Below are positions 17,542-26,701 of a stretch of DNA of 64,000 nucleotides, piece after piece. Every line of letters begins with the position of its first letter. Within the stretch, counting starts at the first letter, position 1. The DNA is from Flavobacterium flevense. GTDB lineage: Bacteria; Bacteroidota; Bacteroidia; Flavobacteriales; Flavobacteriaceae. The stretch covers positions 186,001 through 250,000 of the forward strand of contig NZ_FRCC01000003.1 in the NCBI RefSeq assembly GCF_900142775.1, written 5' to 3'. The notes beneath the pieces are model-generated. The model was given only the letters and a program-made list of their open reading frames with translations. It was not told where the DNA came from and did not search any database. The position numbers were made by a program, and so were the translations under genes.

Positions 17542-18125
17542 AAACGGTACTAACCATTGGTTTAATAATCACTTTGTTTTCATGCCATACAATTGACAGA
17601 ACAACAAATCAAAATTCAAAAACAAAATTTATGGAAAATAAAAATTATACATCCGACATTCTGGTTGATGCAGATATTACAACTACTTTTAACGCCATTA
17701 AAAACTTTAGAGCCTGGTGGTCAGAAGAAATTGAGGGTCATACCGACAAACTGGGTGAAACGTTTTTCTATCATTTTAAAGATGTTCATTTGTGCAAACT
17801 GAAATTAATCGAAGAAGTTTCAAACAAGAAATTAGTTTATCTGGTTATCGATAACGATTTTAACTTCATAAAAGACAAAAAAGAATGGGTTAATACCAAA
17901 CTGATTTTTGATATTTCTAAAATTGGAGAGCAAACAAAAGTAAGCTTTACACACGAAGGTTTAACACCGCAAAACGAATGTTATGAAGTGTGTAATGATG
18001 CCTGGAGAGGCTATATACAAGGTAGTTTAAAAGATTTAATAAACACCGGAATAGGAAAACCAAATGCTAAAGAAGGGGGACTCAATGCCGAATTGGTTGA
18101 GAAATGGGGACTTCCTAACAAATAA
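17538..18125 (+). CDS. lipoprotein with an SRPBCC domain
   Basis: 195 aa. The N-terminus is a lipoprotein signal (TIGLIITLFSCHT, Cys at residue 16). An internal Met at residue 32 (MENKNYTSDILVDAD) could start a cytoplasmic form. The domain closely parallels the preceding gene: ATTTFNAIKNFRAWWSEEIEG, LVYLVIDNDFNFIKDKKEW and SFTHEGLTPQNECYEVCNDAW match its WWSG, SFLDNPTEW and SHVGLNQQIECYEGCSTAW blocks. The pair therefore arose by tandem duplication. One copy being cytoplasmic and the other probably membrane-anchored is unusual for this fold. Confidence 0.72.
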   Translation: MKTVLTIGLIITLFSCHTIDRTTNQNSKTKFMENKNYTSDILVDADITTTFNAIKNFRAWWSEEIEGHTDKLGETFFYHFKDVHLCKLKLIEEVSNKKLVYLVIDNDFNFIKDKKEWVNTKLIFDISKIGEQTKVSFTHEGLTPQNECYEVCNDAWRGYIQGSLKDLINTGIGKPNAKEGGLNAELVEKWGLPNK

Positions 18126-18504
18126 CTACCATCAATATTTTGTAAAAATTACAACTATGCGACACTCCAGCATTAAGAATTAAGGGGGCTTCAATAGTAA
18201 TTAGAGCCCATTTAATTGAATTTAGATAATAATTCGTTCGAAAAAATCTTACGCCCCCCACAAAAACTGACTGTCTCCGTAAACCACATACTTTTCATTG
18301 TTGTTAATTAAAAATAAGCAAAGTAGCCGAAAAGTTTGCTTTTTGATATTTTAAAAATAATCAGTTTTAAAGGGTTTTTTAAGTAATTTGCATTTTTATT
18401 AAGATTCCATTTCGTTATTTTGATTAAATTGCGGTGATTTATGATTTATTTTGTTATAAAAATAGAGGGAGATTTAATATATTTATAAAAAATATAAACA
18501 AAGG
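18126..18504. other. gene-free stretch upstream of acs
   Basis: 379 bases, A/T-rich, without a convincing gene, repeat or RNA. The last 100 bases must hold the acs promoter. TTTATTTTG near 18440 is one base short of the TAnnTTTG consensus, so no site is assigned. Confidence 0.4.
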
Positions 18505-20412
18505 ATGAGTTACTATAAAGTTGATAATTTAGAGCAATATTTTAAACATTACAATAAGTCAATTCGTGAACCCAGAAAATTTTGGGGAAAAATAGCCGAA
18601 GAAAATTTTACCTGGTACCAGCCATGGGACAAAGTAGTAGAGTTTGACATGACCGAAGCGGATGTGCAATGGTTTGCCGGTGCTAAATTAAATGTTACCA
18701 AAAACTGTATTGACAGACACCTAAACAAAAGAGGGGAGAAAACCGCTATTATTTTTGAACCCAACAATCCTGACGAAGAAGCATTACATATCACTTATAA
18801 TGAATTGCACCAGCGAGTGTGCAAAATGGCAAATGTTTTGCGTGAGCAAGGCGTTAAAAAAGGAGATCGTGTGTGTATTTATTTACCGATGATTCCGGAA
18901 CTGGCAGTAGCTATTTTAGCCTGTGCCAGAATAGGAGCGATCCATTCGGTAGTTTTTGCAGGTTTTTCATCTAAAGCATTAGCAACCCGAATCATTGATA
19001 GTGAAAGTAAAATGGTAATTACTTCTGACGGAGGTTTCCGTGGATCTAAGACCATCGAATTAAAAGAGATTGTTGATGAAGCATTACAAAAATGTCCTTC
19101 TGTAAGCACTGTTTTAGTGGTAAAAAGAACTAATACAGCAGTGAATATGAAAGAAGGTAGAGACATTTGGTTACAGCCTTTATTAGACGAAGCTTCAGAT
19201 AATAGTGTTGCTGAAATCATGGATGCCGAAGATCCTTTATTTATTCTTTACACTTCCGGATCTACCGGAAATCCTAAGGGAATGGTGCATACAACTGCGG
19301 GTTATATGGTTTTTACAGCCTATACTTTTAAAAATGTTTTTAGTTATGAAGAAAATGACGTGCACTGGTGTACAGCTGATATTGGCTGGATAACAGGTCA
19401 TTCTTATATCTTATACGGACCTTTATTAAATGGAGCTACCACTGTAATCTTTGAAGGAGTTCCGTCTTATCCTGATCACAGCCGCTTTTGGCAGGTGATT
19501 GAAAAACATAAAGTGAGCCAGTTTTATACCGCGCCAACGGCTATCAGAGCTTTAGCAAAAGAAAAATTAGAATACGTTCAAAAATACCAATTAAATAGTC
19601 TAAAAGTAATAGGATCCGTAGGAGAACCTATTAACGAAGAAGCCTGGCACTGGTTTAACGATCATGTAGGAAATAAAAAGTGTCCGGTTGTTGATACCTG
19701 GTGGCAAACGGAGACAGGAGGAATTATGATTTCGCCATTGGCTTTTATTACACCAACAAAACCAACGTATGCTACCTTTCCATTACCGGGGATTCAGGCG
19801 GTTTTAATGGACGATAAACGCAATGAAATTGAAGGTAATCAGGTAGTGGGGAGTTTGTGTATCAAATTTCCATGGCCGGGAATGGCAAGAACAATCTGGA
19901 ATGACCATCAACGTTATAAAGACACTTATTTCTCCCAATATCCTGGAAAATATTTTACCGGTGACGGTGCCTTGCGTGATGAAGTAGGTTATTACCGAAT
20001 TACGGGTCGCGTAGATGATGTTATCATTGTTTCAGGCCATAATTTAGGTACTGCTCCAATTGAAGATGCCATCAATGAACATCCGGCAGTTGCTGAAAGT
20101 GCCGTTGTAGGTTTCCCTCACGATGTAAAAGGAAATGCTTTGTACGGCTATGTGATACTAAAAGAAACAGGAGAAATAAGAAATAAAGAAAATTTATTTA
20201 TCGAAATCAATCAGCATATCACTGATCACGTAGGTCCGATTGCTAAATTAGATAAAATTCAATTTGTTTCCGGATTGCCTAAAACCCGTTCCGGAAAGAT
20301 TATGCGTAGAATCCTCAGAAAAATTGCAGAAGGTAATTTTACTGATTATGGAGATACCAGTACCTTATTGAATCCAGAAATTATTGAAGAGATTCAAAAC
20401 GAAAAGAAATAA
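18505..20412 (+). CDS. acs: acetyl-CoA synthetase (AMP-forming)
   Basis: Activates acetate to acetyl-CoA through acetyl-AMP. The N-terminal ACS domain (YFKHYNKSIREPRKFW), the adenylate P-loop YTSGSTGNPKGMVHT near residue 249, the WWQTETGG block and the C-terminal PKTRSGKIMRRILRKIA are all present; the last holds the catalytic Lys that protein acetylases often modify. The length, 635 aa, is standard. It is convergent with a DnaQ-like gene and a CBS/nucleotidyltransferase gene, a neighbourhood that recurs around acetate-uptake genes in other bacteria and suggests a shared acetate theme. Confidence 0.96.
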   Translation: MSYYKVDNLEQYFKHYNKSIREPRKFWGKIAEENFTWYQPWDKVVEFDMTEADVQWFAGAKLNVTKNCIDRHLNKRGEKTAIIFEPNNPDEEALHITYNELHQRVCKMANVLREQGVKKGDRVCIYLPMIPELAVAILACARIGAIHSVVFAGFSSKALATRIIDSESKMVITSDGGFRGSKTIELKEIVDEALQKCPSVSTVLVVKRTNTAVNMKEGRDIWLQPLLDEASDNSVAEIMDAEDPLFILYTSGSTGNPKGMVHTTAGYMVFTAYTFKNVFSYEENDVHWCTADIGWITGHSYILYGPLLNGATTVIFEGVPSYPDHSRFWQVIEKHKVSQFYTAPTAIRALAKEKLEYVQKYQLNSLKVIGSVGEPINEEAWHWFNDHVGNKKCPVVDTWWQTETGGIMISPLAFITPTKPTYATFPLPGIQAVLMDDKRNEIEGNQVVGSLCIKFPWPGMARTIWNDHQRYKDTYFSQYPGKYFTGDGALRDEVGYYRITGRVDDVIIVSGHNLGTAPIEDAINEHPAVAESAVVGFPHDVKGNALYGYVILKETGEIRNKENLFIEINQHITDHVGPIAKLDKIQFVSGLPKTRSGKIMRRILRKIAEGNFTDYGDTSTLLNPEIIEEIQNEKK

Positions 20413-20416
20413 AACT

Positions 20417-20449
20417 AAAAAGCTGCTTCACAATACGAAGCAGCTTTTT
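20417..20449. terminator. bidirectional terminator after acs
   Basis: The perfect 13-base arms AAAAAGCTGCTTC and GAAGCAGCTTTTT flank a 7-base loop, with A and T runs outside. It serves acs (+) and the DnaQ-like gene (-), whose stop begins at 20451. Confidence 0.93.
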
Positions 20450-20450
20450 T

Positions 20451-21050
20451 TTATTTTAATCCTAATTTAAATTTTAATTTTAAAAACAGTAAAGCTATGT
20501 TGTATGCTTTTTCGGTGACGGAATCATTTGTCGTGTTTTGGATGTGATAGCTTTCTGTTAATTCCTGAAGCGAAAATTCTTTTTCTTCCGGCAGATCGTT
20601 CAGTTTTCTATGCATGATATCAATGTCCAATGCTTCATTACGCAATTTTCCGCAATCCATTCGCTCTAAGGTAGCATTCAGCATTTCTACATCTTTTTCA
20701 ACCTCATGTCCTACAATAATACTGTTACCCAGGTATTCTACAAAAGCTTTTAATGCTTCCGGTTCGGATAGTTTTAATAACTTACTTTCAATAATATATT
20801 CATTCGAAAGATGGTTGTCATGCAAAAAACGGTATTGCAGCAAAATTGTTTCAAAACTGTCTTTAATCAAAATAGCATTATCAACTACAGCAAAAGCGCT
20901 GATGTAGGTAATAACATCTTTTTCTAAAGAATCCCCTGTAGATTCAGTGGATAGTATAACATACCGATTGGATTTTTTAGAAAATTTAGCCAAATATTCT
21001 TTCCAGAATTCGGGATGTTCTTTATTTATATTTTTTAACCAGTCTAGCAT
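20451..21050 (-). CDS. DnaQ-fold exonuclease-like protein with degenerate active site
   Basis: 199 aa. Overall layout matches DEDDh exonucleases: an N-terminal helix (YLAKFSKKSNRY), strand YVILSTESTGDS, the second block SIIVGHEVEKDVEMLNATLERM, and the last block IQNTTNDSVTEKAYNIALLFLKL. The Exo I motif, normally D-x-E, reads S34-T35-E36, and the last motif, normally H-x4-D, reads T-N-D-S-V-T-E with the His missing. The protein may therefore be inactive or act as a nucleic-acid or nucleotide binder. It is 4 bases downstream of the cNMP/CBS/nucleotidyltransferase gene and must be co-transcribed with it. Confidence 0.72.
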   Translation of the reverse strand: MLDWLKNINKEHPEFWKEYLAKFSKKSNRYVILSTESTGDSLEKDVITYISAFAVVDNAILIKDSFETILLQYRFLHDNHLSNEYIIESKLLKLSEPEALKAFVEYLGNSIIVGHEVEKDVEMLNATLERMDCGKLRNEALDIDIMHRKLNDLPEEKEFSLQELTESYHIQNTTNDSVTEKAYNIALLFLKLKFKLGLK

Positions 21051-21054
21051 AAAC

Positions 21055-22959
21055 TTATGAGAATTGAGTAAGTTGAAACTTGTCTTTAATTAATTCTTCT
21101 AATTCCTTCATGGGCATCAGTGCATTCTTCAGTTTTTCTCTATCAATTTTTGATAGTTCCTCTAAGTTAATATATTGTCCTGAATCTTCATTTTTTAAAC
21201 CTTCTAAAGTTCTTATTTTAGTTAAAAATAAATAAGCTTCCGCACAATTCAGGTAAATTTCCGAATGCTTTGGATCAGCTATCGCTAATTGTTTGAATCG
21301 GGTATAGGTGTTGTTAATTCCTTTGATTTCGTAACTTAAAGCAAAAAGTCGGGCACTGTCAACCAGTGGCATGATAGCTCTGGTTTTAATATCGAATTTA
21401 TCTTTATGAATACCTTCTTCTTCAACAATAAATTTCTTAAAAAAACTTAAAGGCGAATTTTTTCTTAAAGCATCATTGCCTAGAAAATCAAAAAAGAGGG
21501 TATTGTTATAAGCATTCTCAAACACAATTTTATTGATTGCGGTTTCTATTTTTTGCTCACCAATAACCAATTCATAATCAAAGAAAATACTGCTCAGATT
21601 CTCCGTATTGTCTCTTGTAGTATTCATCCAGTTGTTGTACTGCTTAATCCAGTCGCTCAGCGACTTACACCACATCATATTGCTTCCCATGTGTCCATGG
21701 GGACATAATTTATAACCGATTTTTTCTAATATAGAAGTGGTCTTTTTGCCCAGATTTAAAAAATAGTCTTTAACTTCAATATACTTATCCTGAGCCACAT
21801 CTTCAAATACCAGAATACTGTCCTGATCGGTTAGTAAAAGCTGTTCTTTTCGTCCCTGACTGCCTATACTTAACCAGGCAAAACGGGCAGGAGGTGAGCC
21901 TAACTCTAAAATCGATAATTCAACAGCACGTTTTAAGATCGCAAAATTAATTTCGCTGGCAATATTGGTAATATGAGTTAACGGAATATTTTTCTGAATA
22001 GAAGACTGAATTAAATTCGTCAGTCTCGATCTGATTTCTTTGAGTTCATTAGCAGATAGCGAACGCTTAATTTCTTTAATTAAAACTCCCGGATTACTGG
22101 CCTGAGCTGCAATTAAATCGTGTTCAGAAATCACTCCTTTTATAGGTGATTTATCAGTACCATCAATGGTTACACACAAATGGGTTACATTATTTTTTAG
22201 CATCAATAACTGAGCTTCGGCCAAAGAAACATTTTCTAAAACCGTGACTACGGGTGATGACATAATATTACTTACCTGCGTATGAACAGGATAACGTCCT
22301 GTGGCAATTTTTGAGGCTAAATCAGCATGAGTTACAATCCCAATTGGGCCGTTTCTTTCAAAAATGATGACATTATTCTTTAAGGATTCCGCCATTAATT
22401 GCGCTACTTCCTGAGCTGTATTGTCAGAAGTGGCTAAAAGAGGAGTGGTATTATAGGCTAAAGTTTGAAAAAACTGAGCTTCAGACTGTTTTTCAGAATA
22501 AAATCCATCAGAAACGATATTTCCTTGTGTAGAACGATCTTCGGGTAAATTGCTGGCAAAATTTTCTAAAAGGAAGTTTAAAACTTCCGAATTATTAGCT
22601 AATAAAGGCTTAAAAACTGCAATAGGAATGGCATATACCAAACTTTCTTCTCTGGCTTTAGCGGTTACTTTATAATTGTTTTTAGCAAAAAAAGGACGTA
22701 AACCAAAAATGGTTCCTTCATGACATTTATTAGTAATGCTTTCTTCGGCATCAGCAATAACTGAAATATTTACAACTCCCGAAGCTACAACATAAAAACT
22801 ATCATGCAACGGATCATTGAATTTAAATAAAGTCTGTTTTTTTTCTAAACTTACAACACGAATATTGCTGGCTATTTCAGCTAACTCACCAGATGTAAGC
22901 TGATTAAAAGGGGCATATTTTTTTAAAAATTCTGCTATTTGTTCTGCAATTATATTCAT
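21055..22959 (-). CDS. cNMP-binding / CBS-pair / DUF294 nucleotidyltransferase protein
   Basis: 634 aa, cytoplasmic. Residues 1-140 form a cyclic-nucleotide-binding-like beta roll (FNQLTSGELAEIASNI, DSFYVVASGVVNIS, GTIFGLRPFF). Residues 170-290 form two CBS motifs (NNVIIFERNGPIGIVTHADL and NNVTHLCVTIDG with GVISEHDLI). Residues 300-480 are the DUF294 nucleotidyltransferase with LSIGSQGRKEQLLLTDQDS, where the GS and paired Asp of polymerase-beta-type enzymes are seen. A C-terminal DUF294_C helical domain follows. The architecture suggests a sensor that adds a nucleotide to a partner in response to adenylate or cAMP-like ligands. Its position opposite acs makes acetate metabolism a plausible target (inference). 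Confidence 0.85.
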   Translation of the reverse strand: MNIIAEQIAEFLKKYAPFNQLTSGELAEIASNIRVVSLEKKQTLFKFNDPLHDSFYVVASGVVNISVIADAEESITNKCHEGTIFGLRPFFAKNNYKVTAKAREESLVYAIPIAVFKPLLANNSEVLNFLLENFASNLPEDRSTQGNIVSDGFYSEKQSEAQFFQTLAYNTTPLLATSDNTAQEVAQLMAESLKNNVIIFERNGPIGIVTHADLASKIATGRYPVHTQVSNIMSSPVVTVLENVSLAEAQLLMLKNNVTHLCVTIDGTDKSPIKGVISEHDLIAAQASNPGVLIKEIKRSLSANELKEIRSRLTNLIQSSIQKNIPLTHITNIASEINFAILKRAVELSILELGSPPARFAWLSIGSQGRKEQLLLTDQDSILVFEDVAQDKYIEVKDYFLNLGKKTTSILEKIGYKLCPHGHMGSNMMWCKSLSDWIKQYNNWMNTTRDNTENLSSIFFDYELVIGEQKIETAINKIVFENAYNNTLFFDFLGNDALRKNSPLSFFKKFIVEEEGIHKDKFDIKTRAIMPLVDSARLFALSYEIKGINNTYTRFKQLAIADPKHSEIYLNCAEAYLFLTKIRTLEGLKNEDSGQYINLEELSKIDREKLKNALMPMKELEELIKDKFQLTQFS

Positions 22960-22982
22960 TAGGTTGCTTATAAAATATACTA

Positions 22983-22990
22983 CAAAACTA
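22983..22990 (-). promoter_or_regulatory. -7 promoter element for the CBS/nucleotidyltransferase operon
   Basis: The minus strand reads TAGTTTTG, a TAnnTTTG match 24 bases upstream of the start codon. No clear -33 element is seen. Confidence 0.5.
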
Positions 22991-23234
22991 CTAAATAAAT
23001 GAGTTAAAAAGAATTTGATTATTAGCTAAAAAAAAAGTTTTTTTGATACAAACAATATAGGAAGGTATTTATAAAGATTCACCATAAATCAAATTTTCTA
23101 TTTTACATAATATAAATTATAGTTCAAAAATAATCAATGTAATTTTTCACTTCATTTAATGATTTTGGCTTACATTCACAGTAATTAGTCATTCTGAGTA
23201 ATTTCATTTTACTGTATGGAATTGTCGTAAAAAA

Positions 23235-23786
23235 TTAGAAATCAAATAAAGTAGAAATGGTATTCTCATCATTAGAATGTGCATAATTTGTACTGGAATG
23301 AGATGTTCCATCACTAAAAATCGTAAGTGTTACTCTTGAATTTTTCAAATCTTCTTTTTTAATATTTGGTATGGAAAATTTTAAATTTGATAACGTATAA
23401 AAATCATCTCTGGATTGAAATATTTTGTTGATTATTATTTTTTCTCCAGTGGCTAAAATTTTAAATGATTTTTCACCGGGAAAATATCTGGAAATTCCAA
23501 TTTGAATTGCGTATGCTGAAGAAGTTTTGAATCTGCTGTATATTGGATTTATTCGCATTTCGCCTTTTATAATTACGATATCTAATTTGTCCGGATAAAC
23601 ATCTACAAATCCATTGCCAGTGGTTTCCAATTGAAAACCATTAGGAATAAATTCGAATTCAACTCGTTTTTTTTGAACAACTGTCTCACTTACTTTTACT
23701 CTTTTTGAGGAACAATTAATCATAAATAAGCAGGTTGCGATGATGAGTACACACAAAAAGAACTCTTTAATTTTAAATTTTACCAT
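23235..23786 (-). CDS. putative lipoprotein of unknown function (183 aa)
   Basis: The N-terminal signal LCVLIIATCLFMINCSS carries a lipobox Cys at residue 26, so the mature protein is probably lipid-anchored. The remainder is beta-strand rich (VEFEFIPNGFQLETTGNGFVDVYPDKLDIVIIKGEM, RVTLTIFSDGTSHSSTNYAHS), with no recognised family. It forms a single-gene unit downstream of the CBS/nucleotidyltransferase promoter region and upstream of NDH-2, with 107 bases before the NDH-2 stop. Confidence 0.6.
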   Translation of the reverse strand: MVKFKIKEFFLCVLIIATCLFMINCSSKRVKVSETVVQKKRVEFEFIPNGFQLETTGNGFVDVYPDKLDIVIIKGEMRINPIYSRFKTSSAYAIQIGISRYFPGEKSFKILATGEKIIINKIFQSRDDFYTLSNLKFSIPNIKKEDLKNSRVTLTIFSDGTSHSSTNYAHSNDENTISTLFDF

Positions 23787-23852
23787 TTCTATTTTTACCC
23801 AATATAATGATTTTAGTCAAAGTAATCTATTTCTTATTCAAAAAAATCCTAT

Positions 23853-23882
23853 AAAAAACCGATACATCTCGGTATCGGTTTT
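23853..23882. terminator. terminator downstream of NDH-2
   Basis: The arms AAAACCGATAC and GTATCGGTTTT surround ATCTCG, with A/T runs outside (TTTTTTATAGG on the minus strand). It lies 11 bases after the NDH-2 stop at 23894. Confidence 0.9.
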
Positions 23883-23893
23883 CAGTATAATAA

Positions 23894-25174
23894 TTATTTT
23901 GCAAGATCTTCAACTTTTACTTTTTTATCAGGTCTGATAATCATTCGTAACGAATTGTCTTTAGAAAAATAAGCAATCATCCAGTTGTAAAATGTTTTAA
24001 TTCTGTTTCTGTATGTAATTAACGAAATCAGGTGAATAAATAACCAAATAATCCAGGCAAAAAATCCTTTAAAGTGCAATTTTGGTTTTGGTAAATCAAC
24101 CACAGCTTTTGCTTTTCCAATAATTGCCATCGAACCTTTATCTAAATATTTAAACGGAGTCAGCGGTTTTTGTCTGATAGCATTTTTAAAATTCTTTGCT
24201 AAATTAACTCCTTGCTGGATTGCCACCTGAGCTACCTGAGGATGTCCGTGAGGAAAAGCTTCATCGTTAAACTGAATACAAGTATCCCCAATGGCGTAAA
24301 TGTTAGCAGTTCCCTCAATTTTATTATAAGCATCTGTTTTTAAACGCTTTCCACGTCCGTAACTTTCGGCTGGAAGTCCTGTAAACTCACGTGCTGTAAC
24401 TCCGGCTGCCCAAATTAAGTTCTTGGTCTGAATGGTTTCTCCATTGGCAAAATGAACCGTATCATCAACATAATCAACTACATTATTGTTTAATTTTACC
24501 ACAACACCTAAATCAGTTAAAGCCTTGTAAGTGTCATCCTGAGACTCCTTACTCATGGGTGTTAACAATGCCGGGGCACCATCAACTAAATAAATATTAC
24601 TGGCAGTTGTGGCTAATTCAGGATATTCTTTTAAAAAGATATTTCGGCGCATTTCAGCAAACATTCCTGAAATTTCTACTCCTGTAGGTCCTCCTCCGGC
24701 AACAACAATAGTTAATAATTTTCTGCGTTTGCGAATGTCTTTAGTAATGGCTGCTTTTTCTAGATTTTTAAGCAAGGTGTTACGCATAACGATAGCATCA
24801 TTGAGCGTTTTCATTGGGATGGCATTCTTTTTTACATTTTCCATTCCAAAATAACTGGTCTCTGCTCCTGTTGCAAAAACTAGTTTGTCATACAGCAATT
24901 CACCATTATTTAAAATTATTTTGTTTTCTGAAGGAACAACTTCCAGAAGTTCTCCTAAACGAAATTGAAGGTTCTTTTTCCCTGCAAAAAATTTTCTGAA
25001 AGGATAACTGATACTTGATGGTTCCAGATATGCAGTTGCTACCTGATAAATAAGCGGTGGAAAAAAGTTATAGTTATTTTTATCCACAAGTGTTACACGC
25101 ACTCCGTCCTGATTTAATAATTCTTTTGCAAGATTCAGTCCGGCAAAACCGCCTCCGATTATTACGATTTCCAT
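23894..25174 (-). CDS. ndh: type II NADH dehydrogenase (NAD(P)/FAD-dependent oxidoreductase)
   Basis: Single-subunit, non-proton-pumping NADH:quinone oxidoreductase. The FAD-binding loop VIIGGGFAGLNLAKEL is at the very N-terminus and the NAD-binding loop VVAGGGPTGVEISGMFAEM near residue 163. The quinone-site motif AIQQGVNLAKNF and the FAD-contact block IYAIGDTC are present. A hydrophobic C-terminal segment (FFAWIIWLFIHLISLITYRNR) gives monotopic membrane attachment. The length of 426 aa is typical. It is a single-gene unit with its own terminator. It probably feeds electrons to menaquinone. Confidence 0.9.
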   Translation of the reverse strand: MEIVIIGGGFAGLNLAKELLNQDGVRVTLVDKNNYNFFPPLIYQVATAYLEPSSISYPFRKFFAGKKNLQFRLGELLEVVPSENKIILNNGELLYDKLVFATGAETSYFGMENVKKNAIPMKTLNDAIVMRNTLLKNLEKAAITKDIRKRRKLLTIVVAGGGPTGVEISGMFAEMRRNIFLKEYPELATTASNIYLVDGAPALLTPMSKESQDDTYKALTDLGVVVKLNNNVVDYVDDTVHFANGETIQTKNLIWAAGVTAREFTGLPAESYGRGKRLKTDAYNKIEGTANIYAIGDTCIQFNDEAFPHGHPQVAQVAIQQGVNLAKNFKNAIRQKPLTPFKYLDKGSMAIIGKAKAVVDLPKPKLHFKGFFAWIIWLFIHLISLITYRNRIKTFYNWMIAYFSKDNSLRMIIRPDKKVKVEDLAK

Positions 25175-25234
25175 ATTTTTACAATTTTAAAAATAACATT
25201 CTCTTTTTTTGGCAAGAGGAATGTCAAACAGTTT

Positions 25235-26575
25235 TTATTTTTTTTGTTTTTGTCTTTTAACTGGTTTTTCGTTGGTTTGGTTTTTATTTTGTAATAAATG
25301 GTTAGCTAGTATTTTTTCTATTAATTCATCCTTGGTGAGGTGATGAAAAATAGTTTTTATTTTTGTTTTCAATTCGGCATCCACCTCATGATTTGGTTTT
25401 GTTTTGAAAATTTGTTTTGCCCAAAGCAAAGTGTTGTTGTCTTCAATACTGGCAACAGAAGGTTTAGAAAACGGTGTGAATTTAATCCCTAATTCTTTTT
25501 CAAAATCGGCAATTTCTATTTCTTCTTCGGCTTGTAATACCGTTAATGCCAGTCCGTTTGCCCCTGCCCTTGCCGTTCTTCCGCTACGGTGAACATAATT
25601 TTCATAAGTATCCGGTAAATGATAATTGACTACATAAGCAATTTCTTTTACGTCAATTCCTCTGGCAGCTAAATCAGTTGCTACTAATATATTAATGTGT
25701 CCTTCGCGAAATTGCTCCATGATACGATCCCGAATTCCCTGCGACAAACTGCCGTGTAATGCTCCGGATGAAAAACGGTTGATGGCCAAATTTTTTGCCA
25801 GTTTGTTTACAGCCGCTTTTGTTTTGCAAAAAATAATCCCGCGTTGTCCTTCTCTTGAATTTAAAAAGTGCATTAAAACATCTAATTTTTCAATAGGATC
25901 AACAATAATATATTGATGATCAATACTTTGATTTCCTGAAGTTTCCATGTTAGCGCTAACATGCACTACATTTTTATGCAAATAGTTCTGAATCAGCTGT
26001 TTTATAGTTCCGGGCATGGTAGCCGAAAATAAAAAAGTTCGGTGGTTTTTAGGAAGCTCAGCAACAATTTCATCCAGACTTTCTTTCAGGATGCTTACCA
26101 TTTCATCGGCTTCATCGAGTACTAAAAATTGGGTTTGTGCTAAACTGATGGCTTTTCGTTGTAATAAATCAATTAAACGTCCCGGAGTTGCTACTACAAT
26201 ATGGGTGGGATTGCTTAAACGTTCTATTTGAGGTTTTATTGGGATTCCTCCGCAGCTTGCTGCTATGGAAACATTGGGTAAATTTTGAGCAAAACTTTCT
26301 AAGTTTTTAAAAACCTGATGGCCTAATTCTCTGGTGGGAACTAATATTACAGCTTGTACATGTGGTTTTGAAACATCAATTAATTGCAGCAGCGGTAAAC
26401 CAAATGCGGCTGTTTTTCCGGTACCTGTTTTTGCTAGTCCCACTAAATCAGTCTGATTCGCTAAAAGCAACGGAATGACTTGTTCTTGTATAGCGGTAGG
26501 CACAACAAGATTCAATTCACTCAAGGATTGTAATAAAGCTGTCGAAATTCCTAATTCTGAGAATTGTTTTGACAT
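25235..26575 (-). CDS. DEAD-box RNA helicase (RhlE/DeaD-like)
   Basis: 446 aa. The Q motif is FSELGISTALLQSLSEL-x-PTAIQEQ. It is followed by the Walker A loop AKTGTGKTAAFGLPLL, PTRELGHQV, DEAD in LVLDEADEMV, the SAT motif (FLFSATMPG), and HRSGRTARAG in the second RecA domain. A basic tail (PVKRQKQKK) probably adds RNA affinity. Such enzymes unwind RNA during ribosome assembly, mRNA decay or cold growth; the specific role cannot be read from the sequence. The gene is separated from the upstream helicase gene by a dispersed repeat. Confidence 0.93.
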   Translation of the reverse strand: MSKQFSELGISTALLQSLSELNLVVPTAIQEQVIPLLLANQTDLVGLAKTGTGKTAAFGLPLLQLIDVSKPHVQAVILVPTRELGHQVFKNLESFAQNLPNVSIAASCGGIPIKPQIERLSNPTHIVVATPGRLIDLLQRKAISLAQTQFLVLDEADEMVSILKESLDEIVAELPKNHRTFLFSATMPGTIKQLIQNYLHKNVVHVSANMETSGNQSIDHQYIIVDPIEKLDVLMHFLNSREGQRGIIFCKTKAAVNKLAKNLAINRFSSGALHGSLSQGIRDRIMEQFREGHINILVATDLAARGIDVKEIAYVVNYHLPDTYENYVHRSGRTARAGANGLALTVLQAEEEIEIADFEKELGIKFTPFSKPSVASIEDNNTLLWAKQIFKTKPNHEVDAELKTKIKTIFHHLTKDELIEKILANHLLQNKNQTNEKPVKRQKQKK

Positions 26576-26612
26576 TGTTTTGTTTTTATTATTCGTATGA
26601 AAAACAGTTTCT

Positions 26613-26690
26613 TAGCCCCGATAGTAGCGGTATCCTTAATGTTCTTTCTTTAAGAACATTAAGATAAAGCGGATAGCGGGAATCAGCTCC
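26613..26690. repeat. flavobacterial dispersed intergenic repeat with perfect hairpin
   Basis: It begins TAGCCCCGATAGTAGCGG and ends GGATAGCGGGAATCAGCTCC. The centre is a perfect 12-bp stem, CTTAATGTTCTT (26635-26646) with AAGAACATTAAG (26652-26663), around a 5-base loop. The outer words are familiar to me as a recurrent intergenic element in Flavobacterium genomes in which the central hairpin varies. No T run follows on either strand, so it is not a standard terminator. Confidence 0.6.
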
Positions 26691-26701
26691 TTATTTTAGT
26701 T

